Source: Roseibium denhamense
Lineage (GTDB): Bacteria; Pseudomonadota; Alphaproteobacteria; Rhizobiales; Stappiaceae
NCBI RefSeq assembly: GCF_009711415.1
Contig: NZ_SMLZ01000110.1
Location: forward strand, 62,001-126,000
Direction: 5' to 3'
Length of the DNA stretch: 64,000 bases
Position numbers and translations under genes: made by a program
The notes under the pieces: generated by a model
Told to the model about the DNA's origin: nothing
Seen by the model: only the letters and a program-made list of their open reading frames with translations
Database searches by the model: none
In this document: positions 10,377 through 19,698 of the stretch, in pieces
How the letters are laid out: the number at the start of each line of letters is the position of its first letter
How positions within the stretch are numbered: position 1 is the stretch's first letter

Positions 10377-11845
10377 GTGTCTCCTAATTGGCTGATCGCG
10401 CGTGTAACGGCTTCGTGATCGGAAAAGGGAATCACTGTGTCGCCAACAATCTGGCCCGTTTCGTGGCCTTTTCCGGCAACACACAGGATATCGCCTGAGT
10501 GCAAGCGGCGCACGCCCTCTGCAATCGCCTCGTACCGATCTCCAATTTCCAAAGCTCCAGGCGCGCCACCAACAACAGCTTTGCGGATGGATGCCGGATC
10601 TTCGGATCTTGGATTGTCATCCGTCACAATTACAAGATCAGCGTGCCGGGCAGCGGCTTCCCCCATCAGGGGGCGCTTGCCCGGATCACGGTCTCCGCCC
10701 GCGCCGATCACGACACTCAAGTGCCCCCTTGCAAAGGGCTTCAAGGCGGCAAGGGCTTTGTCGAGCGCATCCGGTTTGTGGGCATAATCAACGAACACCA
10801 TCCCGCCGGAGCCAGTCTTACCGGCAAGCTCCAAGCGCCCCGGTGCCCCTTTCAGATTTTCCAGCGCGCGCATCACCGTTCCAACACCAATCCCGGCCGC
10901 AATCGACAGCCCTGCGGCAATCATTGCATTGGACACTTGAAACCGGCCGATCAATGGCAGGATAACCTTGTATTCGCCCCGTTCCGTCTCGATGGTAAGC
11001 AATTGACCACCGCCTTCAGGGCGCAGACCGGTGAGCTTCAGGTCTTTACCGGTTTCCCCGACGGTTAAGACCCGCACCCCGCGTTGCCCGGCAATTTGAA
11101 GCACCCGGTCGGCATATTTCTCACCGGGATCTACAACAACTGTTCCACTGGCCGGAAGAAGTTCGGAAAACAGGCGCAATTTCGCCTGAAGATAATCCTC
11201 AATCGTTGGATGGTAGTCCATGTGATCGCGGCCAAGATTGGTAAAGGCTGCTGCGGTCAAGCGGACACCGTCGAGGCGGTACTGATCGAGCCCGTGCGAA
11301 GAGGCTTCGAGGGCGGCATGATCAACCCCCTCATGCTGAAGCTCGGACAATTCCTTTTGAAGCGCCACGGGATCGGGCGTTGTTAGGCCGCCGTAACTTG
11401 ATCCATCCGGGCGGATTGTTCCGAGCGTTCCAAGGCTGGCGGCCGGATGACCAGCCGCTTGGAAAATCTGCCGGACGAAATGGGCAACGGATGTTTTGCC
11501 GGCCGTTCCCGTAACCGCGACAATGGTATCGGGCTGCGCGCCATAGAAGCGGGCGGCCATCTTGGCAAAAACCTGTCGCGGTTCCTGACTGCCGAGAACC
11601 TGAACACGGGCATTAGAGACCGCCTGACGGACGCTTTCCACCACATCCGATGCGCACAGGATCGCAACCGCTCCGGCAGCCGCTGAATCCGCCGCGAATT
11701 GCGTGCCGTCGGTGCTGGCACCTTTAAAGGCTGCGAACAAATAACCTGGCTGGACCTTCCGGCTATCGGCCGTAAGTCCCTTGATCTGCAGGTCTGGCGC
11801 CGGATCCGGCAAGTCCATGCCGGCGGCGAGGTAGGAAAGATCCAT
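10373..11845 (-). CDS. murE: UDP-MurNAc-tripeptide synthetase, meso-DAP type
   Basis: MurE adds the third residue of the stem peptide. The 490-residue protein has an N-terminal uridine-binding domain, a P-loop read as VTGTAGKTSVAHF, and the motif TDDNPRSEDP. The DNPR form is the known signature for meso-diaminopimelate, as expected in a Gram-negative. The P-loop has Ala where many homologues have Asn. The start ATG at 11845 is preceded by a GGAAG stretch. A spacer of about 100 bp separates it from ftsI upstream, the longest gap in the cluster. Confidence 0.95.
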   Translation of the reverse strand: MDLSYLAAGMDLPDPAPDLQIKGLTADSRKVQPGYLFAAFKGASTDGTQFAADSAAAGAVAILCASDVVESVRQAVSNARVQVLGSQEPRQVFAKMAARFYGAQPDTIVAVTGTAGKTSVAHFVRQIFQAAGHPAASLGTLGTIRPDGSSYGGLTTPDPVALQKELSELQHEGVDHAALEASSHGLDQYRLDGVRLTAAAFTNLGRDHMDYHPTIEDYLQAKLRLFSELLPASGTVVVDPGEKYADRVLQIAGQRGVRVLTVGETGKDLKLTGLRPEGGGQLLTIETERGEYKVILPLIGRFQVSNAMIAAGLSIAAGIGVGTVMRALENLKGAPGRLELAGKTGSGGMVFVDYAHKPDALDKALAALKPFARGHLSVVIGAGGDRDPGKRPLMGEAAARHADLVIVTDDNPRSEDPASIRKAVVGGAPGALEIGDRYEAIAEGVRRLHSGDILCVAGKGHETGQIVGDTVIPFSDHEAVTRAISQLGDT

Positions 11846-11948
11846 GACTTCCGATCATCAAAGTAAGTGCGTCGTCTGATTTGAAGCGCCTGAAAGACCG
11901 GCTATCGGCTGCGACCCCGTCCGGCTTTCCTGCTTCACCTAGTCTCCT

Positions 11949-13661
11949 TTAATAGGAAATCTCAATCGGTTCATCCCCTTGTGAAAACCTTGGCATGACA
12001 CCCAGCATTGGCGCGGCGCGGCGGATGATAGCCCCTGTGACCGGGGCGGTGTTGAGACCCGCGGTCGCGCCGATACCCTCGCGCTCCGGCTTCGGCTCAT
12101 CGATCACCACCAAAACCACATACCTCGGGTCGTCCATCGGGAAAGCCGACAGGAACGAGTTCCGGCGTTTGTTGCTGACATATTTTCCGTTTTCGATCTT
12201 CTCGGCGGTGCCGGTTTTTCCGCCAACCGTATAGCCGGGCACATCCGCGCGCTTACCGGAGCCTGACAGGACATTGAGCCGGAACAGGTAGCGCATCACA
12301 CGGCTGACTTCAGGCGAAATAACTTGTTTTTCAAGCGCTTCCACCTCCTCCTGGGTCCGGGGCTGGAAGGTCGGCGGCAGCAGCTTTCCGCCATTGACCA
12401 ATGCGGCCGCAGCAACAGCTGTCTGCATCGGTGTAACCGAGATCCCGTGGCCGAACGAGATGGTCATTGCGGCGAGCTCATTCCATTTGGGCGGTAGAAG
12501 CGGTGCTGCGTTTTCCGGGAGTTCGGTCTTCAGGCGCTTGGTCAGATGCAGGCGTTCCATGAACTCCTGCTGACGCGCGACACCGGTCGCGAGCATCATC
12601 TTTGCCGTCCCGATATTGGACGAATAGATAAAGATTTCCGGCACGGACAGGATGCGATTTTTCCCGTGGAAATCTGAAATCGTCCGCCCGCCGGCGCGAA
12701 TGGGCCGCGTTGCATCAAAGCTGTCATTGATCGACACAGCACCGGAATCAAGCGCCATTGCCGTCGTGAAGGTCTTGAACACGGACCCCATTTCGAACAC
12801 ACCGCCTGTCGCCCGGTTCAAACGGTCTTTCTCCAGAGCCTGGGCGCGGTCATTGGGGTCGTAGTCCGGCAAGGAGGACATGGCCACCACTTCGCCGGTC
12901 TTGGCATCAAGCACAATGCCAGCTGCCGCAATGGCGCGGTAGCGTTCCATCGCCTTGACCAGTTCATCCCGCACGACATGCTGCACCCGAAGGTCGACTG
13001 ACAGGCGGACCGGCTCCATCGACCGGTCAGACGCAAATCCGAGGGATTGCAAGTCTGACAACCAGGAATCGTCAATAAATTTTTCAATCCCCGCCAGGCC
13101 CTGGTTGTCGACATTTACCGAGCCGACAATATGACCGGCCGTCGGACCGCCTGGATAAAACCGCTGGCTTTCTGACAGGAAGCCGACGCCCGGCAAACCG
13201 AGATTGTGGATCGTTTCCGCCTGTTTCGGAGTGATCTCGCGTTGCAGCCACACAAAGCCCGCGCCGCTGGACAATCTCCGGCGGACGATATCTTCGTTCA
13301 GGTCCGGCAACACCCGGATCAGTCCCTCGACCGCTTCATCGACGTCGAGAATGCGCCGTGGCTCCGCATAAAGGGAGGCGGTCTTGATGTCTGTGGCCAG
13401 AATTTCACCATTCCGGTCGATCAGATCAGGCCGCGAGGCGGCAATAGCGTCCTGCGCGGAGATCCAGGCATTTGCAGGCGCCACATCCATCTGCGCCAGG
13501 TGAACGAGCCGCCCGGCAATTGCCAGGTAGACACAGGCGAATGCCAGCATCGCAACATAAACGCGCGATTTCACGGCACTGGACGATACGGAGCCCTGGA
13601 CAGAGCGTGGCTGACTGCGTCTGACCTGGAGGAAGCTTGCCGGTTCGCTGATCATTGTCAT
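11949..13661 (-). CDS. ftsI: Division-specific transpeptidase FtsI (PBP3)
   Basis: FtsI is the class B penicillin-binding protein that cross-links septal peptidoglycan together with FtsW. The frame is open to 13736, but the ATG at 13661 (MTMISEPASF) is 10 bp after ftsL and gives 570 residues. One membrane segment lies at about 35-55, followed by the dimerisation domain and the transpeptidase domain. The active-site motifs are all present: SVFK (in GSVFKTFT), SSN (in YSSNIGTAKM) and KTG (in VGGKTGTAEK). It precedes murE as in other dcw clusters. Confidence 0.95.
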   Translation of the reverse strand: MTMISEPASFLQVRRSQPRSVQGSVSSSAVKSRVYVAMLAFACVYLAIAGRLVHLAQMDVAPANAWISAQDAIAASRPDLIDRNGEILATDIKTASLYAEPRRILDVDEAVEGLIRVLPDLNEDIVRRRLSSGAGFVWLQREITPKQAETIHNLGLPGVGFLSESQRFYPGGPTAGHIVGSVNVDNQGLAGIEKFIDDSWLSDLQSLGFASDRSMEPVRLSVDLRVQHVVRDELVKAMERYRAIAAAGIVLDAKTGEVVAMSSLPDYDPNDRAQALEKDRLNRATGGVFEMGSVFKTFTTAMALDSGAVSINDSFDATRPIRAGGRTISDFHGKNRILSVPEIFIYSSNIGTAKMMLATGVARQQEFMERLHLTKRLKTELPENAAPLLPPKWNELAAMTISFGHGISVTPMQTAVAAAALVNGGKLLPPTFQPRTQEEVEALEKQVISPEVSRVMRYLFRLNVLSGSGKRADVPGYTVGGKTGTAEKIENGKYVSNKRRNSFLSAFPMDDPRYVVLVVIDEPKPEREGIGATAGLNTAPVTGAIIRRAAPMLGVMPRFSQGDEPIEISY

Positions 13662-13671
13662 CGCTCGCGCC

Positions 13672-14028
13672 TCACTGGACCATTGCCGATGAGCCGGCGT
13701 AACCGCCAAGCGGCTCGGCTCCGCCAATGGGTTCAAGCATCACCGGGCGGGACGGCAGGTCGTCCAGTGTCACGATCTGTTTTGGCTCGAGAGCTTCAAG
13801 CTGGAGGTAGTCATTGTACCGCTCAACCAGGTTCTGCAGACGCTCCGGCTTGTTCAACAGGCTCCACTCGGCCTTCAGGTGGCGGATCGCATCGCGCTCT
13901 TCTTCGATCTGCCGCTGCAGATCAGCAACCCGCTCCGCCGATTTTTCCGCGGCGAGCTTCATGTCGTAAACGGTGGCCGCGCCGATCACGACCGCAAGAA
14001 TGAATAATATGTTCAGTGTCCGAACCAT
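13672..14028 (-). CDS. ftsL: Cell division protein FtsL
   Basis: FtsL is a small bitopic protein that forms a complex with FtsB and FtsQ and helps activate FtsWI. The 118 residues have a short cytoplasmic tip, a membrane segment at about 6-22 and a charged heptad-like coiled coil at about 25-60 (KSAERVADLQRQIEEERDAI). A tail of about 50 residues ends in a Gly/Ala-rich segment. The sequence is poorly conserved in this family, so the call rests on layout and on its position between rsmH (2 bp away) and ftsI. Confidence 0.88.
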   Translation of the reverse strand: MVRTLNILFILAVVIGAATVYDMKLAAEKSAERVADLQRQIEEERDAIRHLKAEWSLLNKPERLQNLVERYNDYLQLEALEPKQIVTLDDLPSRPVMLEPIGGAEPLGGYAGSSAMVQ

Positions 14029-14030
14029 AT

Positions 14031-15071
14031 TCAGCCCCCAAGCCCATGATACGCCGCCAGTTTCGGAACACCGGCTGCATGAATATCCAAATCGCGTGCC
14101 GGCGCATCTGTTCTGCGCCCAGCCCTCAGTTTTGCAGACCGCGCCCGCGGGTTCGCGCCGGTCTCTTCAGAGCGCGCTTCCACCGCCTTGCGGGTCAGGT
14201 TTTCAAAAGTTGCCGGGGGAACATCTTCCTCCGGCATGTGGCGGGACCCGCCGCCCCGTGTCCGCGTCCTGTCCTGAAAGAACCGCTTGACGATCCGGTC
14301 TTCCAGCGAATGGAACGAGACAAGCACGAGCCGCCCGCCCGGCTTCAAGATCCGCTCAGCACCCGCCAGTGCTTTGGCAGCCTGATGCAACTCGCCGTTC
14401 ACATAGATACGCAAGGCCTGAAAGGTGCGGGTTGCAGGATGGATCTGCGCCTTTTTCGGCGACCGCCCCAGCACTTTTTCGATCAGGTTCGCCAGCTCGA
14501 CAGTCCGGCTGAACGGCTTTTCTTGTCGCGCCTTATCGATGGCATGTGCAACCGACGTGGCGCGTTTTTCCTCACCTAACAGCCCGATGATGCGAATGAG
14601 GTCCCGGACCGGCAAATTGTTCACCACGTCCGCCGCAGACGGGCCGGATTGCTCCATACGCATGTCGAGCGGGCCGTCCCGCAAAAACGAAAACCCGCGC
14701 TCAGCCTGGTCAAGCTGCATGGAAGACACGCCGAGATCGAGCACGACGCCATCAACACCGTCGAAACCGCTGGCACGGGCATGCGTTTCAAGGTCCGCGA
14801 ACTGCCCCGGCACCAGGATGAGATCGCCTTGCGCCTTCTGGACAAGGTCCTGGCCGCCGGCAATCGCATCCGGATCCCGGTCGATGCCGACAACCTTCGC
14901 GCCCTTGCCAAGAAGGGCGGTGGAATAACCACCTGCCCCGAAAGTTCCATCCACGATGACTTCACCCGGCTTGGGATCAAGCCACTGAAGGACTTCTTCC
15001 AGGAGAACCGGCACGTGACGCTCTGGTCCGCCAGCCTCAAGACCGGATGCCTTGCTGCCGAGCGCCATCAT
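14031..15071 (-). CDS. rsmH: 16S rRNA (cytosine-1402-N4)-methyltransferase
   Basis: RsmH (MraW) methylates N4 of C1402 in the ribosomal P site using S-adenosylmethionine. The 346 residues show HVPVLLEEVLQWLDP at the N-terminus, the SAM-binding motif VDGTFGAGGYSTALL, LDLGVSSMQLDQAERGFSF in the middle, and SFHSLEDRIVKRFF near the C-terminus, all family signatures. The start overlaps the mraZ stop in an ATGA quartet. It is the second gene of the dcw cluster. Confidence 0.96.
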   Translation of the reverse strand: MMALGSKASGLEAGGPERHVPVLLEEVLQWLDPKPGEVIVDGTFGAGGYSTALLGKGAKVVGIDRDPDAIAGGQDLVQKAQGDLILVPGQFADLETHARASGFDGVDGVVLDLGVSSMQLDQAERGFSFLRDGPLDMRMEQSGPSAADVVNNLPVRDLIRIIGLLGEEKRATSVAHAIDKARQEKPFSRTVELANLIEKVLGRSPKKAQIHPATRTFQALRIYVNGELHQAAKALAGAERILKPGGRLVLVSFHSLEDRIVKRFFQDRTRTRGGGSRHMPEEDVPPATFENLTRKAVEARSEETGANPRARSAKLRAGRRTDAPARDLDIHAAGVPKLAAYHGLGG

Positions 15072-15535
15072 GCCGGCCCTCCTTGAGAAGACGCCGGCCC
15101 AAGGGCCGACAACATCGCAAGCGCGCGCTTTTGGGCCTCTGCGCGATACTCGCGATATTTCTGCGGCTCCCAGATCTGGAATTTGTAGTCGAGGCCGACA
15201 AAGGTGACCTGGTCGCTCAGACCGGTTTGCTCGCGGATCATGTCGGAAATGGTCATCCTGCCATCTCCATCAACTTTGAGGATCTCGCTGTCGCCGAAAA
15301 GGGCTGCAGCCAGCATGTCGTGATCGGACGTGAGCTTCGCAAATTTTTCCGTCTGCGTCTTGATTTCGGCGAGCAGCTGATTGCCGCCGGCATCAACCGC
15401 CGGATTGTGGGTCGAGTTGAAACAATAGAGCCCTTCAAAACCATCTCTCGCCAATACCGCACGAAAGGGCGCCGGGATCGACACGCGACCCTTGGCATCC
15501 AGCCGGTTGGTAAAGTGAGAAACAAAGCCGGCCAT
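15068..15535 (-). CDS. mraZ: Transcriptional regulator MraZ
   Basis: MraZ is a ring-forming DNA-binding protein of the AbrB/SpoVT fold that represses its own dcw promoter in enterobacteria. The 155 residues contain two MraZ half-domains: the first starts HFTNRLDAKGRVSIPAPFRAV and the second holds LKVDGDGRMTISDMIRE, both with the DxxGR signature. It is the first gene of the cluster. A small hairpin sits just before its AAGGGG ribosome site, and a run of TGGG repeats lies 163-196 bp upstream. Confidence 0.95.
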   Translation of the reverse strand: MAGFVSHFTNRLDAKGRVSIPAPFRAVLARDGFEGLYCFNSTHNPAVDAGGNQLLAEIKTQTEKFAKLTSDHDMLAAALFGDSEILKVDGDGRMTISDMIREQTGLSDQVTFVGLDYKFQIWEPQKYREYRAEAQKRALAMLSALGPASSQGGPA

Positions 15536-15547
15536 ACGTCCCCTTCA

Positions 15548-15565
15548 AACGGGTCCCCACCCGTT
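15548..15565 (-). promoter_or_regulatory. Small hairpin in the mraZ leader
   Basis: Seven-base perfect arms (AACGGGT and ACCCGTT) enclose a four-base loop. They end 12 bases before the mraZ start codon, directly before the AAGGGG ribosome-binding site. It could limit access to the site or stabilise the mRNA end. This is inferred from position only. Confidence 0.4.
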
Positions 15566-15697
15566 CAGATCCCCAATGCACCCGGAACGAAAGACGGCTC
15601 GCAGACTTCGAGACTTGCATTTTGCAAGAAGGGCGCCCCTACGCACCTCTTCGCGGCAGTCCCGCGCCCGACAGAAATGGGCCCGCGCTCCCCGTTC

Positions 15698-15731
15698 TGG
15701 GTAAACATGGGATATCATGGGAATTCATGGG
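15698..15731 (+). promoter_or_regulatory. Candidate MraZ operator: four TGGG boxes at 10-bp period
   Basis: TGGG occurs at 15698, 15708, 15718 and 15728, each followed by six bases, so four boxes repeat at exactly 10 bp. The known MraZ site in E. coli is a set of TGGGN direct repeats separated by five bases, which this fits. Here TGGG reads on the strand opposite to mraZ, and the array is 163-196 bp upstream of the gene. Binding by MraZ is inferred. Confidence 0.65.
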
Positions 15732-15917
15732 CGGTCAATGGAATCTGCTGGATTCCGGCTCGATTTGATCGCACACGACCCCATCGGCTGACATTAGCTC
15801 CAACATGCTTAACGAAGCCTTGACTCAACTGAAGAATCGGATTCGCAGATTTACGGAGGTTTTACCAATTGCCCTCGCCGGACCCGGCAAAAGCTGCCTA
15901 TCTGCAAAGACTTGTGG

Positions 15918-15951
15918 AGAAAAAAGAACGCCGTGCGGAGGCACGGCGTTC
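15918..15951 (-). terminator. Rho-independent terminator of the repeat-protein gene
   Basis: On the minus strand an 11-base stem (GAACGCCGTGC with GCACGGCGTTC) and a four-base loop are followed by a run of T. It lies about 40 bp after the stop codon of the large gene ending at 15992. Confidence 0.85.
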
Positions 15952-15991
15952 CCTTGGCTAAAGGACTTGGTCCAGGTGGCGTTGCGTCCGG

Positions 15992-18900
15992 CTACATCAG
16001 CAAATCAGCATTGCCCAGCGCCTGAAGCTGCTCCGCAATGCCGCCGCTGTCGGTCACGACAGGGTTCCAGCTCGCCGCGGTCAGATTTGCAATCGAGAGA
16101 TCCTCGGCTTGCAGCCCCTCGAGCAGATAGCTGTGGCCGCCGTTGTTCTGAACCGTAATCAAAAGATCCGAGCCGGTTTCCTGCACAAGAACGTCAGACG
16201 CCGACAGGCTGCCAAAGTTGAGAATGTCTTCCGACGGATCGAAATTCTGAACCGCGAAAGCGCGGCCCCAATCCCAGGTGACCTGAACGGTCTCCGCCCC
16301 GTCGCCAAGAATGATATCATCGGAGGTGACCGGCGGTGTAACCGGTTCCTCAGGTGTATCGGGCATGTCAGGTGTATCGGGCGTATCTGGCACAGCTCCG
16401 ACACCTTCCCTGACCTGATGGCCATCGGTCGTTGCCCCTGGAGGGGCTTCCGGTGTCAAAAGAGCCTCGCGGGACACCAGCGACACATCGTTCTGGTCGA
16501 TGCCGAAAGCAGCTTCCAGATTGTCTTCCATCACCTGGTCAAAGTGGAACTCGAGATTACCCGGGATCAGATCCGACTTGCTGACACCTGGAAAGGTGAA
16601 GCTTTGGCCAGATGGCAGCGAGCTGATCACCATGCCATCCGGTGTGTCTTCAACGTTCAGCCGTTCACGGGTGCCGAAGTACAAAAAGCTGATTTTCTGG
16701 GTGGCCGGGTCGAAGCCGTTCACCACCTCGCCTTGCCCATACTCGTGCGACCGGATGTAGACCGTGTCTGCGTCCCGCGGACCAATTCCCTTTTCCCAGG
16801 ACAAGATCCCCCCGAGATCCTGGCGAAGGTGTTCGTTCCCGACAACGCCGAAATTCTCGATGGACAATTCGGAAAGCTGAACGCCCTGCAGGATCTGCAT
16901 ATCCGGACCCCATGGGTTGTCGATAACCGGCTCCCCATTCGGCGTCATGGTGAGGATCAGCCCGTGGACGGAGGCATTGCCAAAGTCGATTTCGTCCCCG
17001 GCCGGATTGAAGCCGACAATATCGTCCGCCCCGAAATCCGCTGGCCATTTGACACCGCCAAGATCACTCGGGCCGGCCGGAACAGGCGTATTGGACCCAT
17101 CGGTGTCATAGACGACATCAAATCCGTCAGTGACCGGCGTAATGATCGCTTCGCCCAATAGAGTGGCGACTTCGTTCAGCGCGCTTTCTTCGGCCACCAT
17201 GAAATTGTTCATGGAAAGGTCAGACGCTTCGATACCAACCAAGACGGTTTCGCTAGCAATCCCGCCGGTCGGTGTCAGCACCTGGACCGTGAGCCCGGCA
17301 GCGATATCGGCAATGGTTTCCGGATAGTCGGCGAAGTTCAAACGTTCGGCGATGACACCGGCTTCCAGATGCAGCATGTCGGTGGCCGGATCAAAATCCG
17401 TGATTACCCGTGACGGGCTATCCGGCGTGATCATGATCATTTGCGGCATGTCCGGCATGTCCGGAGTATCGGGCTCATCCGGCGTCTCTGGAGTCCCAAC
17501 ATCTCCCGAACCGACCTGACTGAGTATCTCTTGTCCGGTTTGAACGCTTTGGATCGTGAAGTTGGAAGGTGACAAGTCGCTCAAACTAACGCCTTGAAGG
17601 GTCATGGTCTGGTTGTTGGACGCCATGGTGAAAACGACGCTGCCATTCACCTCAGCCACATCGATCGCGTCCGGTCCGAACCAGTCGATAAAAATCGTGT
17701 CGTTCGCAGGATCGAAATCTGCGATCACCTGATTGGTGCCCCAAGCCCATGTGATCACGGCCGTGGCGGTTGCTGCGGTGACATTCGCCGTGCCGTTCCA
17801 ACTGTCAGGTGCTGGCGCCGGTGTGCCGGGCGTATCCGGCACATCCGGTTCATCTGGCGTGTCCGGCACATCCGGTTCATCGGGCGTATCAGGCTGATCC
17901 GGAGTATCAGGAACATCAGGTGTGTCAGGTGTGTCAGGTGTGTCAGGTGTGTCGGTTCCGCCGATGAGACCAAACACCTTGGCCGCTGTCCCGGTGTCGA
18001 GAATGGAGAAGTTGGCCTCACTGAGCTGGGAAAGCTGGATTCCCGACAAGGTTGTCGTCTGGTTGTTGGACGGCACCGCGAAAACAACACCATTGGCCGT
18101 CTGGCTGATCTGCAAGTCCGCAGCACCGATCCAGTCTATGAAAATCGTGTCGCTGGAAGGATCGAAGCCGGAAATGACTTCATCCTGCCCCCAGGACCAC
18201 GTGATCACCACATCCGCGTCCGTTTCGCCAACACCGGCATCGCCATTTCCGGGGTCATTCGGTCCAGGTGTTGAGGGTGAATCGCCATCGGGTGTTCCAA
18301 GCCCCTCGTCACCGGTCAAACGGTCCTCGTAAAAGGCGATCAGCTCACCGACCGATGGCGCGGCAAAGCCGCCGAACTGGTCAATATACTGGAGAATGGA
18401 GGTTCCATATTCATCGGTGCTGACCGCTCCGCTTTGCAGAAGTGATGCCGTACCCCAGGCCCCCCGCAAATGAGCTGCTGCAAGTATACCGGTGAGCGTA
18501 AGCTCGACCGTCACCGTCTGGCCGTTCTGAGTATAACTTGCGGTCTGACCGATGTAGTCACTCAGGGACTGGCCGCTGTTGCTGAGCTGGTTTTCGATTA
18601 CCTGCAGATTATAGCCAAAGGCTTCCTGGATCGCGACATCCTGAGCTGCCTTGGTCGTGAAATCGGAGAAGGAATTGACACCGTTTTTGCCGGTCCATGT
18701 TCCGTCCCAGGTATTGGTGGCGGCACCGTTTCCGTAAAACTGGTCGTCATCATAATAACCAAGATCGATGAGGAGCGCTTCACCGAACTGAAATCCCACA
18801 AATCCAAGCGAATTCATGGACTGGTAGGCCATTGCCTCCCACTCAGCATCGGTTAATTGCGACCAGCTCGAATATTGCGGAAACCGGTCTTGCACCGGGC

Positions 18901-19018
18901 CTCCAGCCCATTGATCCAGCTGCCAGTCCTGAATGACACCGGCATTATACCGGTCGCGATCCCAACCCGACTCGAACGCCAATAGCGCCGACAGAAAGTC
19001 TTCGAAAGTTCCTTCCAT
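15992..19018 (-). CDS. Large repeat protein with lysozyme-like N-terminal domain, probably secreted
   Basis: The frame opens at 19066, but the ATG at 19018 (MEGTFEDFL) has AAGGCAGG seven bases upstream and gives 1008 residues. Residues 1 to about 220 resemble a lysozyme-like fold: LLAFESGWDRDRYN with a candidate catalytic Glu, GFVGFQFGEALL, and GILAAAHLRGAWGTASLLQSG. The rest has six diverged repeats of about 75-95 residues with the pattern vI.gFDPa.D.i.f, followed by L.GvqlsdLs..NF. They are joined by acidic Pro-Asp-Thr linkers (coding positions about 16340-16400, 17460-17500 and 17815-17955). There is no N-terminal signal peptide and no clear RTX nonapeptide. A very acidic protein with FDPxxD repeats would fit type I secretion, but no exporter is nearby. 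Function is unknown; a wall-active or carbohydrate-binding role is inferred. Confidence 0.7.
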   Translation of the reverse strand: MEGTFEDFLSALLAFESGWDRDRYNAGVIQDWQLDQWAGGPVQDRFPQYSSWSQLTDAEWEAMAYQSMNSLGFVGFQFGEALLIDLGYYDDDQFYGNGAATNTWDGTWTGKNGVNSFSDFTTKAAQDVAIQEAFGYNLQVIENQLSNSGQSLSDYIGQTASYTQNGQTVTVELTLTGILAAAHLRGAWGTASLLQSGAVSTDEYGTSILQYIDQFGGFAAPSVGELIAFYEDRLTGDEGLGTPDGDSPSTPGPNDPGNGDAGVGETDADVVITWSWGQDEVISGFDPSSDTIFIDWIGAADLQISQTANGVVFAVPSNNQTTTLSGIQLSQLSEANFSILDTGTAAKVFGLIGGTDTPDTPDTPDTPDVPDTPDQPDTPDEPDVPDTPDEPDVPDTPGTPAPAPDSWNGTANVTAATATAVITWAWGTNQVIADFDPANDTIFIDWFGPDAIDVAEVNGSVVFTMASNNQTMTLQGVSLSDLSPSNFTIQSVQTGQEILSQVGSGDVGTPETPDEPDTPDMPDMPQMIMITPDSPSRVITDFDPATDMLHLEAGVIAERLNFADYPETIADIAAGLTVQVLTPTGGIASETVLVGIEASDLSMNNFMVAEESALNEVATLLGEAIITPVTDGFDVVYDTDGSNTPVPAGPSDLGGVKWPADFGADDIVGFNPAGDEIDFGNASVHGLILTMTPNGEPVIDNPWGPDMQILQGVQLSELSIENFGVVGNEHLRQDLGGILSWEKGIGPRDADTVYIRSHEYGQGEVVNGFDPATQKISFLYFGTRERLNVEDTPDGMVISSLPSGQSFTFPGVSKSDLIPGNLEFHFDQVMEDNLEAAFGIDQNDVSLVSREALLTPEAPPGATTDGHQVREGVGAVPDTPDTPDMPDTPEEPVTPPVTSDDIILGDGAETVQVTWDWGRAFAVQNFDPSEDILNFGSLSASDVLVQETGSDLLITVQNNGGHSYLLEGLQAEDLSIANLTAASWNPVVTDSGGIAEQLQALGNADLLM
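17917..17955 (-). repeat. 9-bp coding tandem repeat in a Pro-Asp-Thr linker
   Basis: The nine-base unit GTGTCAGGT repeats about four times in perfect register inside the large repeat gene and encodes successive Pro-Asp-Thr triplets. Whole-codon repeats such as this can change copy number without breaking the frame, so linker length may vary between strains. Confidence 0.7.
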
Positions 19019-19224
19019 GGGAAACCTGCCTTGTTGATGTAAATACATCAGCAAAATAGGCAGCAAATTACGTCACCACATGGACAATTCATTAATTGTT
19101 CATGGTCATATCATGACATTCCAGCCACATTTACACCAAATTTTATGAAAAATATTTTCAAAAAAATATATATAAAACTTGAGACCTGCTATTCTTCCCG
19201 GAGCGATCTCATTTTCTTTAAAAA

Positions 19225-19630
19225 GCCAGCCGGCCTGTAAGCCGGGTTCTGTATGGCCCGCAAAAATCCGAAGATCAAAAGCGGACGCGACAGCCATTCA
19301 TCTTGGACGCCTGTTGCCAGACGCCTCACGCAACCAACCCGGACAACTGGCCTGGAAACCGGCCTGGGCACGAGGCCCGCGCTGTCCCTATTCGGTTTTG
19401 CTCCCGGTGGGGTTTACCATGCCGCCCCTGTTGCCAGGTGCGCGGTGGGCTCTTACCCCACCCTTTCACCCTTACTCCGGACCAGGTCCGGGGCGGTTTG
19501 CTTTCTGTGGCACTTTCCCTAAGGTCGCCCTCGCCGGGAGTTACCCGGCACCGTGTTTCCGTGGAGCCCGGACTTTCCTCCCCCGCGGCCTTTCGGCGCT
19601 AGCGGCAGCGGCTGTCCGGCCGACTGGCCC
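19225..19630 (-). ncRNA. rnpB: RNase P RNA (class A)
   Basis: This is the catalytic RNA of RNase P, which matures tRNA 5' ends. On the minus strand the conserved block GAGGAAAGTCCGGGCTCC follows the 5' end. Further blocks are AGGGTGAAAGGGTG, GTAAACCCCACCGGGAGCAA, CAAGATGAATGGCTG and the terminal ACAGAACCCGGCTTACAGGC. The P1 helix can be paired exactly: bases 19619-19628 with 19225-19234, ten pairs with one G-U. A short run of T follows the 3' end at 19220-19224 and probably acts with the last helix as terminator. Ends are set from P1 and may be off by a few bases. Confidence 0.95.
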
Positions 19631-19698
19631 GCGTGGCTTATGCGGCTTTGGGGGCAAGGTCAAGCAAAGCGATTGGCGGCAAACGTGTTTTACAAGGG

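Noticed and set aside
17815..17960. Possible CRISPR-like or mobile repeat
   Set aside because: The repeats are in frame and encode Pro-Asp-Thr linkers of the large repeat protein, with 9-bp units and no spacers.
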